Below, one piece after another: positions 49,292 to 58,246 of a DNA stretch of 64,000 bases. Made by a program: the position numbers and the translations under genes. Below the pieces are notes generated by a model. The model worked only from the letters and a program-made list of their open reading frames with translations. It had not been told where the DNA came from and did no database searches. Origin of the DNA: JAHEJV01 sp964653555. Lineage in GTDB: Bacteria > Myxococcota_A > UBA9160 > SMWR01. Each line of letters starts with the position of its first letter. Positions within the stretch are counted from its first letter, which is position 1. Location: the NCBI GenBank assembly GCA_964653555.1, contig CAZZFT010000009.1, positions 1-64,000 on the forward strand, written 5' to 3'.

Positions 49292-49684
49292 ATGCGCCGC
49301 GCGACCCTCCTGGCATGGCTGACCCCACTCCTGACCGGGCCGCTGGCCCTGCTCGTGCTCGTACACCCGGTCGCCGCCGACGTCCAGGCCGCCACCGGAC
49401 GCCTGGTCGGCCTGCTCGTCGTCGAGCCGACCTCGAACGAGTACGGCCTCTACCGCGGCTCGATCACCGTGGGCGACTCGATCGGCGGCTTCGCCACCTA
49501 CCACTGGGGCGGATCGTACTGTCCCGGCAAGGATCTGTCGGAAGCCAGCGTGGCCGCTCTCCATCGGGCCCTCGATAACCCGCGCGTCGTGGTCCAGCCC
49601 TTCACCCTGAACGGGCAGGGCGGGGCGCTGTGCGTCGTGGCCGTCCGCTACATCCTGCGCAGCGAGCAGGGTCTGTTCCCGTAG
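49292..49684 (+). CDS. Exported hypothetical protein
   Basis: A 130-residue protein with a signal peptide (LLAWLTPLLTGPLALLVLVH then PVAA) and a mature part of about 90 residues with two Cys (YCPGKDL, GALCVVAV) that could form a disulfide. The family is unknown. ATG 49292 follows an AGAGGA. It is just upstream of the NHL-type PEP-CTERM gene, 13 bases away, and may be in one transcript with it. Confidence 0.6.
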   Translation: MRRATLLAWLTPLLTGPLALLVLVHPVAADVQAATGRLVGLLVVEPTSNEYGLYRGSITVGDSIGGFATYHWGGSYCPGKDLSEASVAALHRALDNPRVVVQPFTLNGQGGALCVVAVRYILRSEQGLFP

Positions 49685-49697
49685 GCGGGACGTGGGC

Positions 49698-50504
49698 ATG
49701 CGCCGCGCCCGCCGCGTGCTTCCGCTGCTCGCGACCGCGCTCGTCGCGCCCGCCGAGGCTTTACAGCTCTCCGTGGGCGACTGGGTGATCGCCGATCCCG
49801 ATGCGAACGCGGTCTATCGCGTCGATCCCAACGTCGGCAGGCCCGAGCCGATCTCGCAGGACGGTCTCTTCCGCCAGCCGACGGGCGTGGCCATCGAGGC
49901 ATCGGGCGACATCCTCGTCGCCGATCCGGAGGCCAACGCGATCTTCCGGGTCGACCCCGCCACCGGGGACCAGAGCGTGGTTTCCTCCTCCGGCAGCTTC
50001 CGCTGGCCGACCGGTGTCGCCGTCGACGCGGGCGGCGATCTGCTGGTGAGCGATCCGGACGCCGACGTGGTCTTTCGTGTCGATCCCGCGACGGGCGACC
50101 AGACGCTCGACACCGTCGCAGCCGACGCGGGCGCCGTCTTCGCGGCCGGCGTGACGGTGGAGTCGTCAGGCGACTACGTCCTCGCCGACCCGGACGCGGC
50201 CGGCCTGCGGCGTTGGGATCCCGACGCGACCACGGGATCGACGGTCTCCGCCGGCGGGCTCTTCCTCTGGCCCACCGATGCGACGGTCGACGACGGCGAC
50301 GATCTGCTCGTCGCGGATCCGGATGCGAACGGATTCGTGCGCGTGGATCCGGCGACCGGAGACCAGACGAGCGAAGGCCCCGGGGATGCGTTCCTCTACC
50401 CGACCGGAATCGCCTTCGTGCCCGAGCCGGGCGCCACCTGGCCGCTGGCGGGAGGCCTGGCGATGCTCGCCCTCGCGGGGTGGGCCAGGCGTTCCCGGAC
50501 CTGA
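49698..50504 (+). CDS. NHL/SMP-30-like repeat protein with PEP-CTERM tail
   Basis: 268 residues: a signal peptide (VLPLLATALVAPAEA) and five or six repeats built on the pattern DGDxLVADPDANxxxRVDPATGDQ (for example GDILVADPEANAIFRVDPAT, GDLLVSDPDADVVFRVDPAT), a beta-propeller of NHL type rich in Asp, possibly Ca-binding. It ends in VPEPGATWPLAGGLAMLALA GW-ARR, a PEP-CTERM signal. The protein is probably surface-exposed. ATG 49698 or GTG 49692. Confidence 0.85.
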   Translation: MRRARRVLPLLATALVAPAEALQLSVGDWVIADPDANAVYRVDPNVGRPEPISQDGLFRQPTGVAIEASGDILVADPEANAIFRVDPATGDQSVVSSSGSFRWPTGVAVDAGGDLLVSDPDADVVFRVDPATGDQTLDTVAADAGAVFAAGVTVESSGDYVLADPDAAGLRRWDPDATTGSTVSAGGLFLWPTDATVDDGDDLLVADPDANGFVRVDPATGDQTSEGPGDAFLYPTGIAFVPEPGATWPLAGGLAMLALAGWARRSRT

Positions 50505-50579
50505 AGGCGTCTTCGCTCCAGAACGAGCCCGCTGGGCTTGCGGACGCCGCCGGCTCGCCAGGGTCCGGTCCAGCGTGTC

Positions 50580-50909
50580 ATGATGCGCGCAACACGCGTG
50601 CGGTCGCCTCCCGCGGCGACTGGATGGGGGTTTGTCCTGGCGTCCGGAGATCGCGAGCTCGAGATCGTCGTCTGGGGAGCCACCGGCTTCACGGGGCGGC
50701 TCGTCGCCGAGTACCTGCTCGAGCGCTACGGCACCGAGTCCTTCCGCTGGGCTCTCGGCGGCCGGCAGCTGCGCAAGCTCGAGAGCGTGCGCGACGCGCT
50801 CGGCCCGGCCGCCGCGGTGCTCCCGCTCGTGACGGGCGACGCCGCCGACCCCGGATCCATGGCCGCGCTGGCCTGCCGCACGCGCGTCGTGTGCACCACG
50901 GTGGGTCCG
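50580..50909 (+). pseudogene. Saccharopine dehydrogenase-like (trans-acting enoyl reductase) gene, cut by the repeat
   Basis: The N-terminal Rossmann segment is readable: LEIVVWGATGFTGRLVAEYL, RWALGGRQLRKLESVRDAL, then VLPLVTGDAADPGSMAALAC and RVVCTTVGP, as in saccharopine-dehydrogenase-like enoyl reductases. At 50910 the dispersed repeat copy 4 replaces the rest (about 270 residues are missing). Confidence 0.7.
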
Positions 50910-50966
50910 AGGATAGGCAGTATCAGCTCGCGCCAGGGCCGAGAAGCAGAGTTATGTCAACCGCGG
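50910..50966 (+). repeat. Dispersed repeat, copy 4
   Basis: AGGATAGGCAGT at 50910-50921, then a shorter middle (about 8 bases fewer than copy 2 between TATCAGCTC and CGCGCCAGG), GGGCCGAGAAGCAGAGTTATG and TCAACCGCGG. The inner hairpin is degraded. It cuts the reductase gene at its left edge, and the ATG inside the repeat is the start of the next ORF. Confidence 0.8.
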
Positions 50967-51250
50967 AGTTCGACTGGAGCTTCATCGCGGACCGCGACGT
51001 GACCGCTGGCGACGGCAAGTTGGGCTCGGGCAACCGGCGCAACGACGCCACCACCGCCCAGACCGATCCGCCGCTCGGCCAGCCCCTCAAGGTGAGGTTT
51101 CCGCTCGAGGCGAAGCCCGAGATCAACATCGTCGGCGACTCGGTCTGGCTCCACGCGGACCTCTACGGGTGCGGAACCAAGCAGGACTCGATCAAGCGCG
51201 ACATCCAGCGCCTCTACTCCGCCGAGGGCGAGGCGCCCTGGTCGATCTGA
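50954..51250 (+). CDS. Small hypothetical ORF starting inside the repeat
   Basis: A 98-residue ORF whose ATG is the repeat's own ATGTCAACC (MST). The product (MSTAEFDWSFIADRDVTAGD at the start, PEINIVGDSVWLHADLYGCG further on) is not recognised and may be the C-terminal part of another truncated gene joined to the repeat. A GAGAAG lies 9 bases before the ATG. Expression is unproven. Confidence 0.35.
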   Translation: MSTAEFDWSFIADRDVTAGDGKLGSGNRRNDATTAQTDPPLGQPLKVRFPLEAKPEINIVGDSVWLHADLYGCGTKQDSIKRDIQRLYSAEGEAPWSI

Positions 51251-51362
51251 GCGGATCCGGCGAATCTGCCCGTCCGCCCCCGGGGATGCTTCGGCGTCCG
51301 CTGGGCCCCGGCGCCGCCCTGATCCCCCGACCGCCCCGCTCTCGCAGCTCGGGACCCATGTT

Positions 51363-51400
51363 CCCGGGCCCGCGGTCTAGACTGGTCCCCGGGCCCGCGG
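51363..51400 (+). repeat. Direct repeats upstream of the beta-helix gene
   Basis: CCCGGGCCCGCGG occurs at 51363-51375 and again at 51388-51400, a 25-base period, about 25-60 bases before the start of the beta-helix gene. Each unit contains the palindrome GGGCCC. Could be a double operator; no proof. Confidence 0.5.
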
Positions 51401-51425
51401 AGGGCCTACACCCGGGAGGGGTCCC

Positions 51426-53813
51426 ATGCGCTGCATCCGGAATGGCATCGGCGCGCTGGCCCTTGCCCTTGCGAGTGGTTCGGGGGCGGTCACCTTCAGC
51501 GTGAACTCCGACGACGACGCTGCGGACAACAACGTCGGCAACGGCTCGTGCTGGACCGGCTCCGTCGTCTCTGGACCGGGCGGGCTGCTGATTCCGGAGT
51601 GCACCCTCCGCGCGGCGATCATGGAGACCGACGCGCTCGGCAGCAGTGACACCATCGTGTTCGGGTCCTCCATCCCGACGGATGGTCTCGGCTTCGTGCG
51701 CATCTCACCCGGCTCGCCCCTCCCCGCGATCACCTCCCCGCTCGTGATCGACGGCACCACGGCTCCGGGCTACGACACCGGCGATCCCGCGCAGGTGCCG
51801 ATCATCCAGATCGACGGCAGCGGCGCGGGATTCACACCGGGTCTCACCCTGAGCGTCGCCGACGGCAGCGAGATCCACGCCCTCGCGCTCCACGACTTCT
51901 CGAGCCACGGCCTCCACATCCTGACCAGCGACCACGTCGTCGAGGGCTGCCACATCGGCATCACGAGCGGCACGACAGTGGCTGGGAACGGCGGCGACGG
52001 CATCCAGATCGCCGTCACGTCGCAGCGCGTACGGATCGGTCCCTTCTGCACCCCGACCCTGGGCTGTGTCGGACGCGGAAACGTCGTCTCCGGAAACGCC
52101 GGAGACGGCATCGACGTCCGCGGCCTGTTGACGATCATCAACGGCAACCGCATCGGCACCCGCGCCGACGGACTCGGCATCGTCGCCCTCCTGGCCCCGA
52201 CCGGAAACGGAGGCTGGGGCGTCCGGACGCTGCCGGATGCTCTGGGGCTGAGCTCGACCCAGGTCGGGTCGTTCGTCGAGACCATCGACGGCCCCGAGAC
52301 GTCCGGGAACCTGATCTCGGGGAACGGAGCGGGGGGCGTCCTCTTCGAGGGCAGCGGCAACCGGGTACAGGCAAGCCTCATCGGAACGCTGATCTCGGGC
52401 TCGGGAGACGCCGGAAACACGGGCCCGGGGGTCGAGGTCCGTGGCCACAACAGCTTCGTGGGACCGTCGCCGAACTTTGCCTTCGCCGGCAACGTCATCT
52501 CCGGGAACGACGGCCCGGGCGTCCTCGTGAGCCCGTCCACCTATACGCCGACGTTCAACATCTCGATCCAGACCAGCATGATCGGCACCGACAGTACCGG
52601 CAGCGTGGCGATCGCCAACGACGGAGGCGGCATCGAGCTGACGACCGGAAGCGAAGTCGTCATCTTCGAGAACACGATCTCGGGAAACCTGCTCTACGGC
52701 ATCGCGGGTTCGAGCGAGACCGTCTACATCTTCGGCAACCGCATTGGCACGAACGCCTCGGGTCAATGCCTCGGCAACGAGGGCAACGGCATCCTCGCCC
52801 AGGGTCCCGGCTGGCTGATCGGCTCCCCTCCGGCCGGTCCCGTCGGGAGCTCCCCGAACGTGGTGGGATGCAACGGCGACCGGGGCATCTTCATCGATTT
52901 CGGCGCTCCCGATGCCCTCGTGCAGGCGAACTACGTGGGTACGGACGCCCTCGGCGCCGCCCTCGGCAACCTTTCCCACGGCATCGAGATCGGCTCCAGC
53001 GACGCGCAGATCGGCGGCTCGATGGACGCGGGTGAAGGCAACGTCATCGGGTTCAATGAGCACGGCATCTTCACCAATTCGTCCTCGTTCGGAAGCCGCA
53101 TCCGGGGCAACCACATCGGAACCGACGCCGCCGCAGACGACCTCGGAAACACGCTGAGCGGCGTCTTCATCGGCAGCAGCGCGCAGCACCGGGTGGGCGA
53201 CCTGTCGCTCGCCGGCGGCCAGAACGAGATCGCCTTCAACGGCATGGGCGGTGTGTACGTCTTCGGCGCGACAGCCGTGACGAACCCGATCCGGGGCAAC
53301 TCGATCCACGACAACACGGGCCTGGGCATCGAACTCGACCCGCTCGGCGCAAATCCCAACGACCCCACCGACGCCGACAGCGGACCGAACCGGCTCCAGA
53401 ACTACCCGGTGCTCGACCCGGCGAACGCGACCTACGACACGGTGCTCGACCAGGTCTCGATCGACTTCGACATCGACTCGCAGCCCCCCTTCTCCACCTT
53501 CCCGCTGGCCATCGACTTCTACGTGGCCGATGCCTCGGGGGAGGGTGAGGCCTGGATCGGAAGCGTGAGCGTCGGCGCTCCCGGCCCCGCCACGGCGATC
53601 TTCGCGCCGACCCCGGGCGTGGATCTCCTGGGCGTGAACGTGGTGGCGACGGCGACCACCGGCGACTTCGGTGGCGAGGGCAGCACGAGCGAGTTCAGCG
53701 CGTCGGTGCCCCTGCCCGAGCCTTCCGTGGCGTCGGGTCTGGCCGCGGGCGCGCTCCTGCTGCGCGCGTTCGCCGTCGCCCGCCGCCGGCGGATCCCGGG
53801 AGACAGTCGATGA
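51426..53813 (+). CDS. Large right-handed beta-helix PEP-CTERM protein
   Basis: 795 residues. The leader (IRNGIGALALALASGSGAV) is followed by a CSLREA-like entry (FSVNSDDDAADNNVGNGSC, CTLRAAIMETDAL) and a long parallel beta-helix built of Asn/Gly-rich coils (for example GNVVSGNAGDGIDVRG, NLISGNGAGGVLFEGSGNRV, GNVISGNDGPGVLVSP, EIAFNGMGGVYVFG). A C-terminal domain and PEP-CTERM tail (PEPSVASGLAAGALLLRAFA then VARRRR) anchor it for surface sorting. Probably an adhesin or matrix protein. ATG 51426 follows GGGAGGGG. Confidence 0.85.
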   Translation: MRCIRNGIGALALALASGSGAVTFSVNSDDDAADNNVGNGSCWTGSVVSGPGGLLIPECTLRAAIMETDALGSSDTIVFGSSIPTDGLGFVRISPGSPLPAITSPLVIDGTTAPGYDTGDPAQVPIIQIDGSGAGFTPGLTLSVADGSEIHALALHDFSSHGLHILTSDHVVEGCHIGITSGTTVAGNGGDGIQIAVTSQRVRIGPFCTPTLGCVGRGNVVSGNAGDGIDVRGLLTIINGNRIGTRADGLGIVALLAPTGNGGWGVRTLPDALGLSSTQVGSFVETIDGPETSGNLISGNGAGGVLFEGSGNRVQASLIGTLISGSGDAGNTGPGVEVRGHNSFVGPSPNFAFAGNVISGNDGPGVLVSPSTYTPTFNISIQTSMIGTDSTGSVAIANDGGGIELTTGSEVVIFENTISGNLLYGIAGSSETVYIFGNRIGTNASGQCLGNEGNGILAQGPGWLIGSPPAGPVGSSPNVVGCNGDRGIFIDFGAPDALVQANYVGTDALGAALGNLSHGIEIGSSDAQIGGSMDAGEGNVIGFNEHGIFTNSSSFGSRIRGNHIGTDAAADDLGNTLSGVFIGSSAQHRVGDLSLAGGQNEIAFNGMGGVYVFGATAVTNPIRGNSIHDNTGLGIELDPLGANPNDPTDADSGPNRLQNYPVLDPANATYDTVLDQVSIDFDIDSQPPFSTFPLAIDFYVADASGEGEAWIGSVSVGAPGPATAIFAPTPGVDLLGVNVVATATTGDFGGEGSTSEFSASVPLPEPSVASGLAAGALLLRAFAVARRRRIPGDSR

Positions 53814-53956
53814 CCGCTTCTTCCCTGTAGAGCGCCGCGATCGGGGGTCCCACGGACCCTTACGTGACGCCCCTACCGGCACGTCGAGCCAGAACGCAGC
53901 TCGAATCTCCACGCCGCGGCGCACGGACTTCAGCCCGCGACCGTCGCGGACCAGCT

Positions 53957-55721
53957 CTAGATGTCGATTACCAGATCTTTCCGGGGGCGAGAGCAGCAAG
54001 TCAACAGGTTTCCGGCCGCCGGAGGCTCGAGCGGTTCGGGATCATACTTCACCGACCCAGAGATCAACCCGCACTCGCACGTATGGCAAACCCCGGTCCG
54101 GCAAGACCACCGGACCGGGACGTCACAGGCTTCGGCGAGTTCCAGCAGGCTGTGGAACTTCGAGTCCCAGGAAACCGTAAGCCCGGCGCGAGCAAATGAA
54201 ATTCTTGGACCTTCGCCGGGCGACCCGGCAGGGGCGTGCGGTAGGCGGCGCGGCGCCTTCTTCACACCCGGCGTAAGGGAGTTGCCTGAACCGAAAATCT
54301 CCGTGTGGATGCGATCACGGACCACGCCCCAACCAGCGAGCCCGGCCGTGAAGTCCTCAAGGAAGGCGGGAGGGCCGCACAGATAAAACTCGCATTCGCG
54401 GGGTACGCCCAGTTTTTGGAGGACCGTGACAGTCAGCCGGCCGGCAGCATCGTAGTCAACGCCCAGCCGGTCAGTCGCGTCGGGCCGGCTGTACTGGACA
54501 TGGCTTCGGGCGTGGGGCAGCTTAGCCAGCAAATCGCGTGCCTCTCGGGCAAAGGGATGATCCAGGCGGTTGCGGGCTCCATAGATCCACCAGACCGGGC
54601 GCGGCGATGCGTGTGCTGCTAGCGCGTGGAGCATCGCCATCACCGGAGTCGCGCCCACGCCGGCGCTCAACAGCACCACAGGAGACTCGCCGGGTCGCAG
54701 GATGAAGGCGCCGCGGGGTGCGCTGACATCCAGGACATCGCCTGCACGAAGCCGCGTGCTCAGGTAAGTGCTGGCGATTCCGTGCGGTTCCTCCTTAATG
54801 GTTATGCGATAACGACCGGCATCCGGCAGATCGGACAGCGAGTAGCTGCGCAAGACCGGAGGCGGGTCGCCTTGGGGACGGAGTCGCAACACCACGAACT
54901 GCCCGGGCAGAGGGACGGTCAAAGGACGATCGTCCACCGGCTCCAGCACCAGTGAGACAACACTGCTGCTCTCGCGATCCATGCTGGCCACTCGCAGAGG
55001 CCGGAATCCGGGGACAGCCGTGAGCATCTGCTCAGGTAGCGCTAGTCCGGCATTCCCTGTGCGCGACCCCGGCTGCGTCATCTGCCGGAGAAGAGCCTCA
55101 AAGGAAGACTTCCAGCCCGGGCTCAGGGACGGAATGCGCAAAGCCCGCTCAAGCTCTTCTTTGGCGGGTCCGGGAAGGTAGAGCAGCCCGTCGACCGCGG
55201 CGACCGTGAGGCGTTCAGGGCCCTCGGCGACTTTGACGATTTCATCGCTGGCGCCCACCTCGCCCTCTTTCTAGGACGCGAAAATAGAACCCCGGGCGGT
55301 GATGAGCGACCAGCAAAGCCGCCATCCTGGGCTCATCCATTCGTATGCCAACGCGGTAGCAGGTCACACGCGGCTGCGTAACTTCGAACAGGGCGCCGCC
55401 GATGCGATAGCGATCGCCGACGCAGACCTCGCTGTCGGCCAGGCCTTCCACCGTGAAGTTCTCTCCGAATTGCCCGAATTCGAAATCGGCTCGCTTCAGT
55501 TCGCGCTGCCAATAGTGATAGGAATCCATCTGGTAGACAAACACAGCCCGGTGTTCTCCACCGTGACCGGCCAGATCACCCTGTGCGTCACCATCGATGT
55601 TAAGCCGCCGAACCAGGCGCCGTCCCTGCACCGGCTCCTTCCACACGGACGTGAAGACAGTCTTACCGCGCCACGTGATCTCGCGCGGAAGACCCACGTT
55701 GACTGACAACAACCGTGCCAT
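53957..55721 (-). pseudogene. MOSC-flavodoxin reductase-2Fe-2S protein with a single-base frameshift
   Basis: One gene in two frames. Part 1 (55721 to 55265) is a MOSC domain: RLLSVNVGLPREITWRGKTV, GEHRAVFVYQMDSYHYW, QPRVTCYRVGIRMDEPRM and YFRVLE. At 55268-55270 an extra A/T in a run (GAAAGAGG for GAAGAGG) shifts it. Read past it, the protein continues EEGEVGASDEIVKVAEGPER into a ferredoxin-NADP reductase-like domain (RSYSLSDLPDAGRYRITIKE, AGVGATPVMAMLHALA, CEFYLCGPPAFLEDF) and a C-terminal 2Fe-2S ferredoxin (CRTGVCHTCECG). The MOSC-FNR-Fdx fusion is a known type. It may be a genuine frameshift or a sequencing error. Confidence 0.85.
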
Positions 55722-55901
55722 ATGGACCCTTACCTCCTCATTTCCCTAGGTCCAGGATGATGAGATCATGATGGGGCCCTTTCACGCAGCGGATCTCATC
55801 TCCAGCCCCCACGTCACCCTCGACCTCGATTCGTAACCAAGACCCCGGTTTTCGTTCATGCGATGCGACCGACGGCAGGTGATTTCCAGATAGCACTCTT
55901 G

Positions 55902-56555
55902 TCAGGGCGACCGCCGTGTTCGAACTCGCGCACCGGACCGACCTTGAGAGAACTGGGAAATGGGGCGCGTGTTTGCGCGGCGCCCGTGCTGTGCAATGGC
56001 CCAGAGGCGGAGGTCTCCGAAGAGTTGTGCGAGGGCAGCGGGCTGATAGTGGGCGTTGAGGCCGCTCGGGTTGGGTAGGACCCAGGCGTGGCTGCCGCCG
56101 AAGGGGGCCTTTTGGAGGCCGACGCGAGCGTCTTTGATGCCGGAGATTATGCGGTAGGGGCCGATGCCGACGAAGGCGACGACGGTGGGGCGCCAGCGTT
56201 TGACTTTGGCTTGGAGGCGCTGGCCACCGGCGCGAAGTTCGTCGTCGGTGAGTTCATCGGCGCGGGCGGTGGCGCGTTCGACGATGTTGGTGATGCCGAA
56301 TTCGAGGTCGAGAAGGAGGGATCCTTCAAAGGGGGAGAAGAGGCGCGGGGTAAAGCCGCCGCCGTGGAGGGCGGGCCAGAAGCGGTTGCCGGGGCGGCCG
56401 AAGTGGCGGCCGATGGCGGCGGTGTAGAGGCCGGGGTTGATGCCGGCGAAGAAAACGATGAGGTTTTTGGCGACGAGATCCGGGACGACCTTGTTGTGCG
56501 CGGCGAGGAGCTGGGCTTTGGTGGGTTCCCAGGGAGTGGGCAATCTCCGATTCAT
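55902..56555 (-). CDS. mug: Mismatch-specific G/U (uracil) DNA glycosylase
   Basis: 217 residues. Base-excision repair enzyme that removes uracil or thymine from G mismatches. Motifs GINPG (FFAGINPGLYTAAIGRHFGR) and NPSGLN (VLPNPSGLNAHYQP) are the active-site and intercalation loops of the Mug family, with NRFWPALHGGGFTP and FGITNIVERATARADELT between. The C-terminal 40 residues beyond the glycosylase fold are basic and probably disordered. ATG 56555. Confidence 0.92.
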   Translation of the reverse strand: MNRRLPTPWEPTKAQLLAAHNKVVPDLVAKNLIVFFAGINPGLYTAAIGRHFGRPGNRFWPALHGGGFTPRLFSPFEGSLLLDLEFGITNIVERATARADELTDDELRAGGQRLQAKVKRWRPTVVAFVGIGPYRIISGIKDARVGLQKAPFGGSHAWVLPNPSGLNAHYQPAALAQLFGDLRLWAIAQHGRRANTRPISQFSQGRSGARVRTRRSP

Positions 56556-56629
56556 AGGGCAGCGTCCTTGGAGGCTATTTTGTCCTCGCCGATGGTCGTG
56601 TTTGTGGTCATGACGAAAGCTCCTTCCAA

Positions 56630-57358
56630 TTACCAGCGGCCGAAATGAGCGCCGCCATCGACATACAGGATGTGGCCAGTGACCGTCGCGGCGTCGGTCA
56701 GGTACATGACCGCGTCCGTGATGTCCTTGACTGTCGAGGGCCGACCCATCGGCGACAAGCTCTCCATCACCTCCTTCGGAGTCTCCCGGTGAAGCGGCGT
56801 GTCGACGACGCCCGGCGCGACGGCGTTCACGCGGATGCCGTCTTTCGCATACTCCATCGCTAGATGCTGGGTGATCGTTTCGAGACCGCCCTTGGTGATC
56901 ATCGGCACCGCCGCCGTCACACCCCGGAGCGGGTTGCGAGCCAGGGCCGCCGTAATCGTGACAATGCTCCCGCCTGTCTTCTGCGCCAACATTTGCTTGA
57001 CGGAGAGTTGGGTGACGTACAGGAAGCCCTCGACGTTCGTCGAGACAAGCGACTTGAAGTCTTCGGCTGTGTAATCCGTGAACGGCTTGGCAAAGAAGAT
57101 GCCGGCGTTATTGACCAGTACATCGATCGACTTGAAACGAGACAGCGCTGTTTCGACGATCTTGGCGGCGGTTGCCGGCTCGCCAATGTGGCCGTCCACC
57201 GGAGCGACCCGGTCGGAAGCCGCGACCTCGGTGGATTGCGTCATCTTCCGAGAATTGGCAACGACGTTGAAACCCCGTTCGACAAAACCTTTCACGATTC
57301 CCGCGCCGATTCCCTGCGAAGCTCCGGTCACGATTGCTGTCTTCCGTGGTCCGCTCAT
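56630..57358 (-). CDS. SDR oxidoreductase lacking the catalytic Tyr
   Basis: 242 residues. The NAD(P)-binding TGASQGIG, NNAG and the C-terminal VTGHILYVDGGAHFGRW fit a classical SDR. At the catalytic YxxxK position the sequence is PMITKGGL: the Lys is kept but Pro is where Tyr should be. This is seen in a small SDR subgroup, so it may be natural rather than decay. A stand-alone gene with GAGG-like purines ahead of ATG 57358. Confidence 0.85.
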   Translation of the reverse strand: MSGPRKTAIVTGASQGIGAGIVKGFVERGFNVVANSRKMTQSTEVAASDRVAPVDGHIGEPATAAKIVETALSRFKSIDVLVNNAGIFFAKPFTDYTAEDFKSLVSTNVEGFLYVTQLSVKQMLAQKTGGSIVTITAALARNPLRGVTAAVPMITKGGLETITQHLAMEYAKDGIRVNAVAPGVVDTPLHRETPKEVMESLSPMGRPSTVKDITDAVMYLTDAATVTGHILYVDGGAHFGRW

Positions 57359-57572
57359 GGTATTTACCTCGAGATGGTGTTTCTCTGGAAAGAATACGTC
57401 CGCGTTGCCTGTGCCGGCGTAGCTGAAACAACATCAAGCCCGTGCGATCGTCGATCGGAGCAGAGTATCCGTTCGGTCACGCGCGTATGGAGCCGCGAGC
57501 GTCTGAGTGCGATGAACCGGGCACACGAGGTGCCTGGGGAAGCGTACGACACGAGAGCAGTGGGCGCGGCAC

Positions 57573-57860
57573 ATGCGCGGCCGGCGGCGTAGCGGGCTGA
57601 CGGCGCGAGAGTTCGCGGCATCGATCGCAGTAGAACCTTCGATGCTTGGCTACTGGGCCTGGCGACTCGGTCGCGAGCCCGGGCGCCAAGGCGGCAGCCA
57701 GCAAGCGCTCGAGGCCGACGGCACCGACATCGTTCATAGAGATCGTCGCCGAGGCGATGCCGGACGGCCGCGTCGAGCTCGAGCTGGCTGGCGGGGCCAC
57801 CCTCGACCGTGACGACGTGCAGGCCGCTGCCGGGCGCCGAGCGCGCCGTGGCCGCGCAGT
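57573..57860 (+). mobile_element. IS66-family accessory protein TnpA remnant
   Basis: One frame reads RRSGLTAREFAASIAVEPSM and LGYWAWRLGRE, and the next reads AKAAASKRSRPTAPTSFIEI with VAEAMPDGRVELELAGGATL. Together they match IS66 TnpA (HTH, then the FIEIV...GRVELELxxG region) with a frameshift near 57690. TnpB and the transposase TnpC are not present, so it is a fragment. Confidence 0.65.
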
Positions 57861-57905
57861 CAGTCGCGTAGTCCCCACTGTCCCGGGACGCGGAAGACCG
57901 AACGG

Positions 57906-58125
57906 CTACGGAGCAGAAGACTGACCAGCATTCTGCAGGACTAGCGTAAGAAGCGCCTGAGCTGCGGCTGTTGACGATGCGGGATTCTGCCCGGTGACCA
58001 GACGACCGTCGACAATCGCAAAGCTTTCCCAATCTGGAGCCTTCTCATAGCGGCCGCCGATTCCTTTGAGCTCGTCCTCTACAAGGAACGGCTCGCGTTC
58101 CCCAGGGCGAACCCGATCGGCGCCC
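57906..58125 (-). pseudogene. DJ-1/PfpI-family C-terminal remnant
   Basis: The minus strand gives PFLVEDELKGIGGRYEKAPD, SFAIVDGRLVTGQNPASSTA and AAQALLTLVLQNAG, the C-terminal third of a DJ-1/PfpI (type 1 glutamine-amidotransferase-like) protein. The Cys-containing core is absent and the upstream frame is not protein-like. It is bounded on the left by the IS66 remnant. Confidence 0.65.
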
Positions 58126-58246
58126 TCTCGCTTCAACGCGCTGCGTCGTGATTGAGACGACGGCACTTGCGTCTTGACTTCGACCCCCGATGCGGTGTGG
58201 AGTCGGGGGAGCCGGCCCGATGGGGAGGCCGGGCGGAGGAGAAGTC

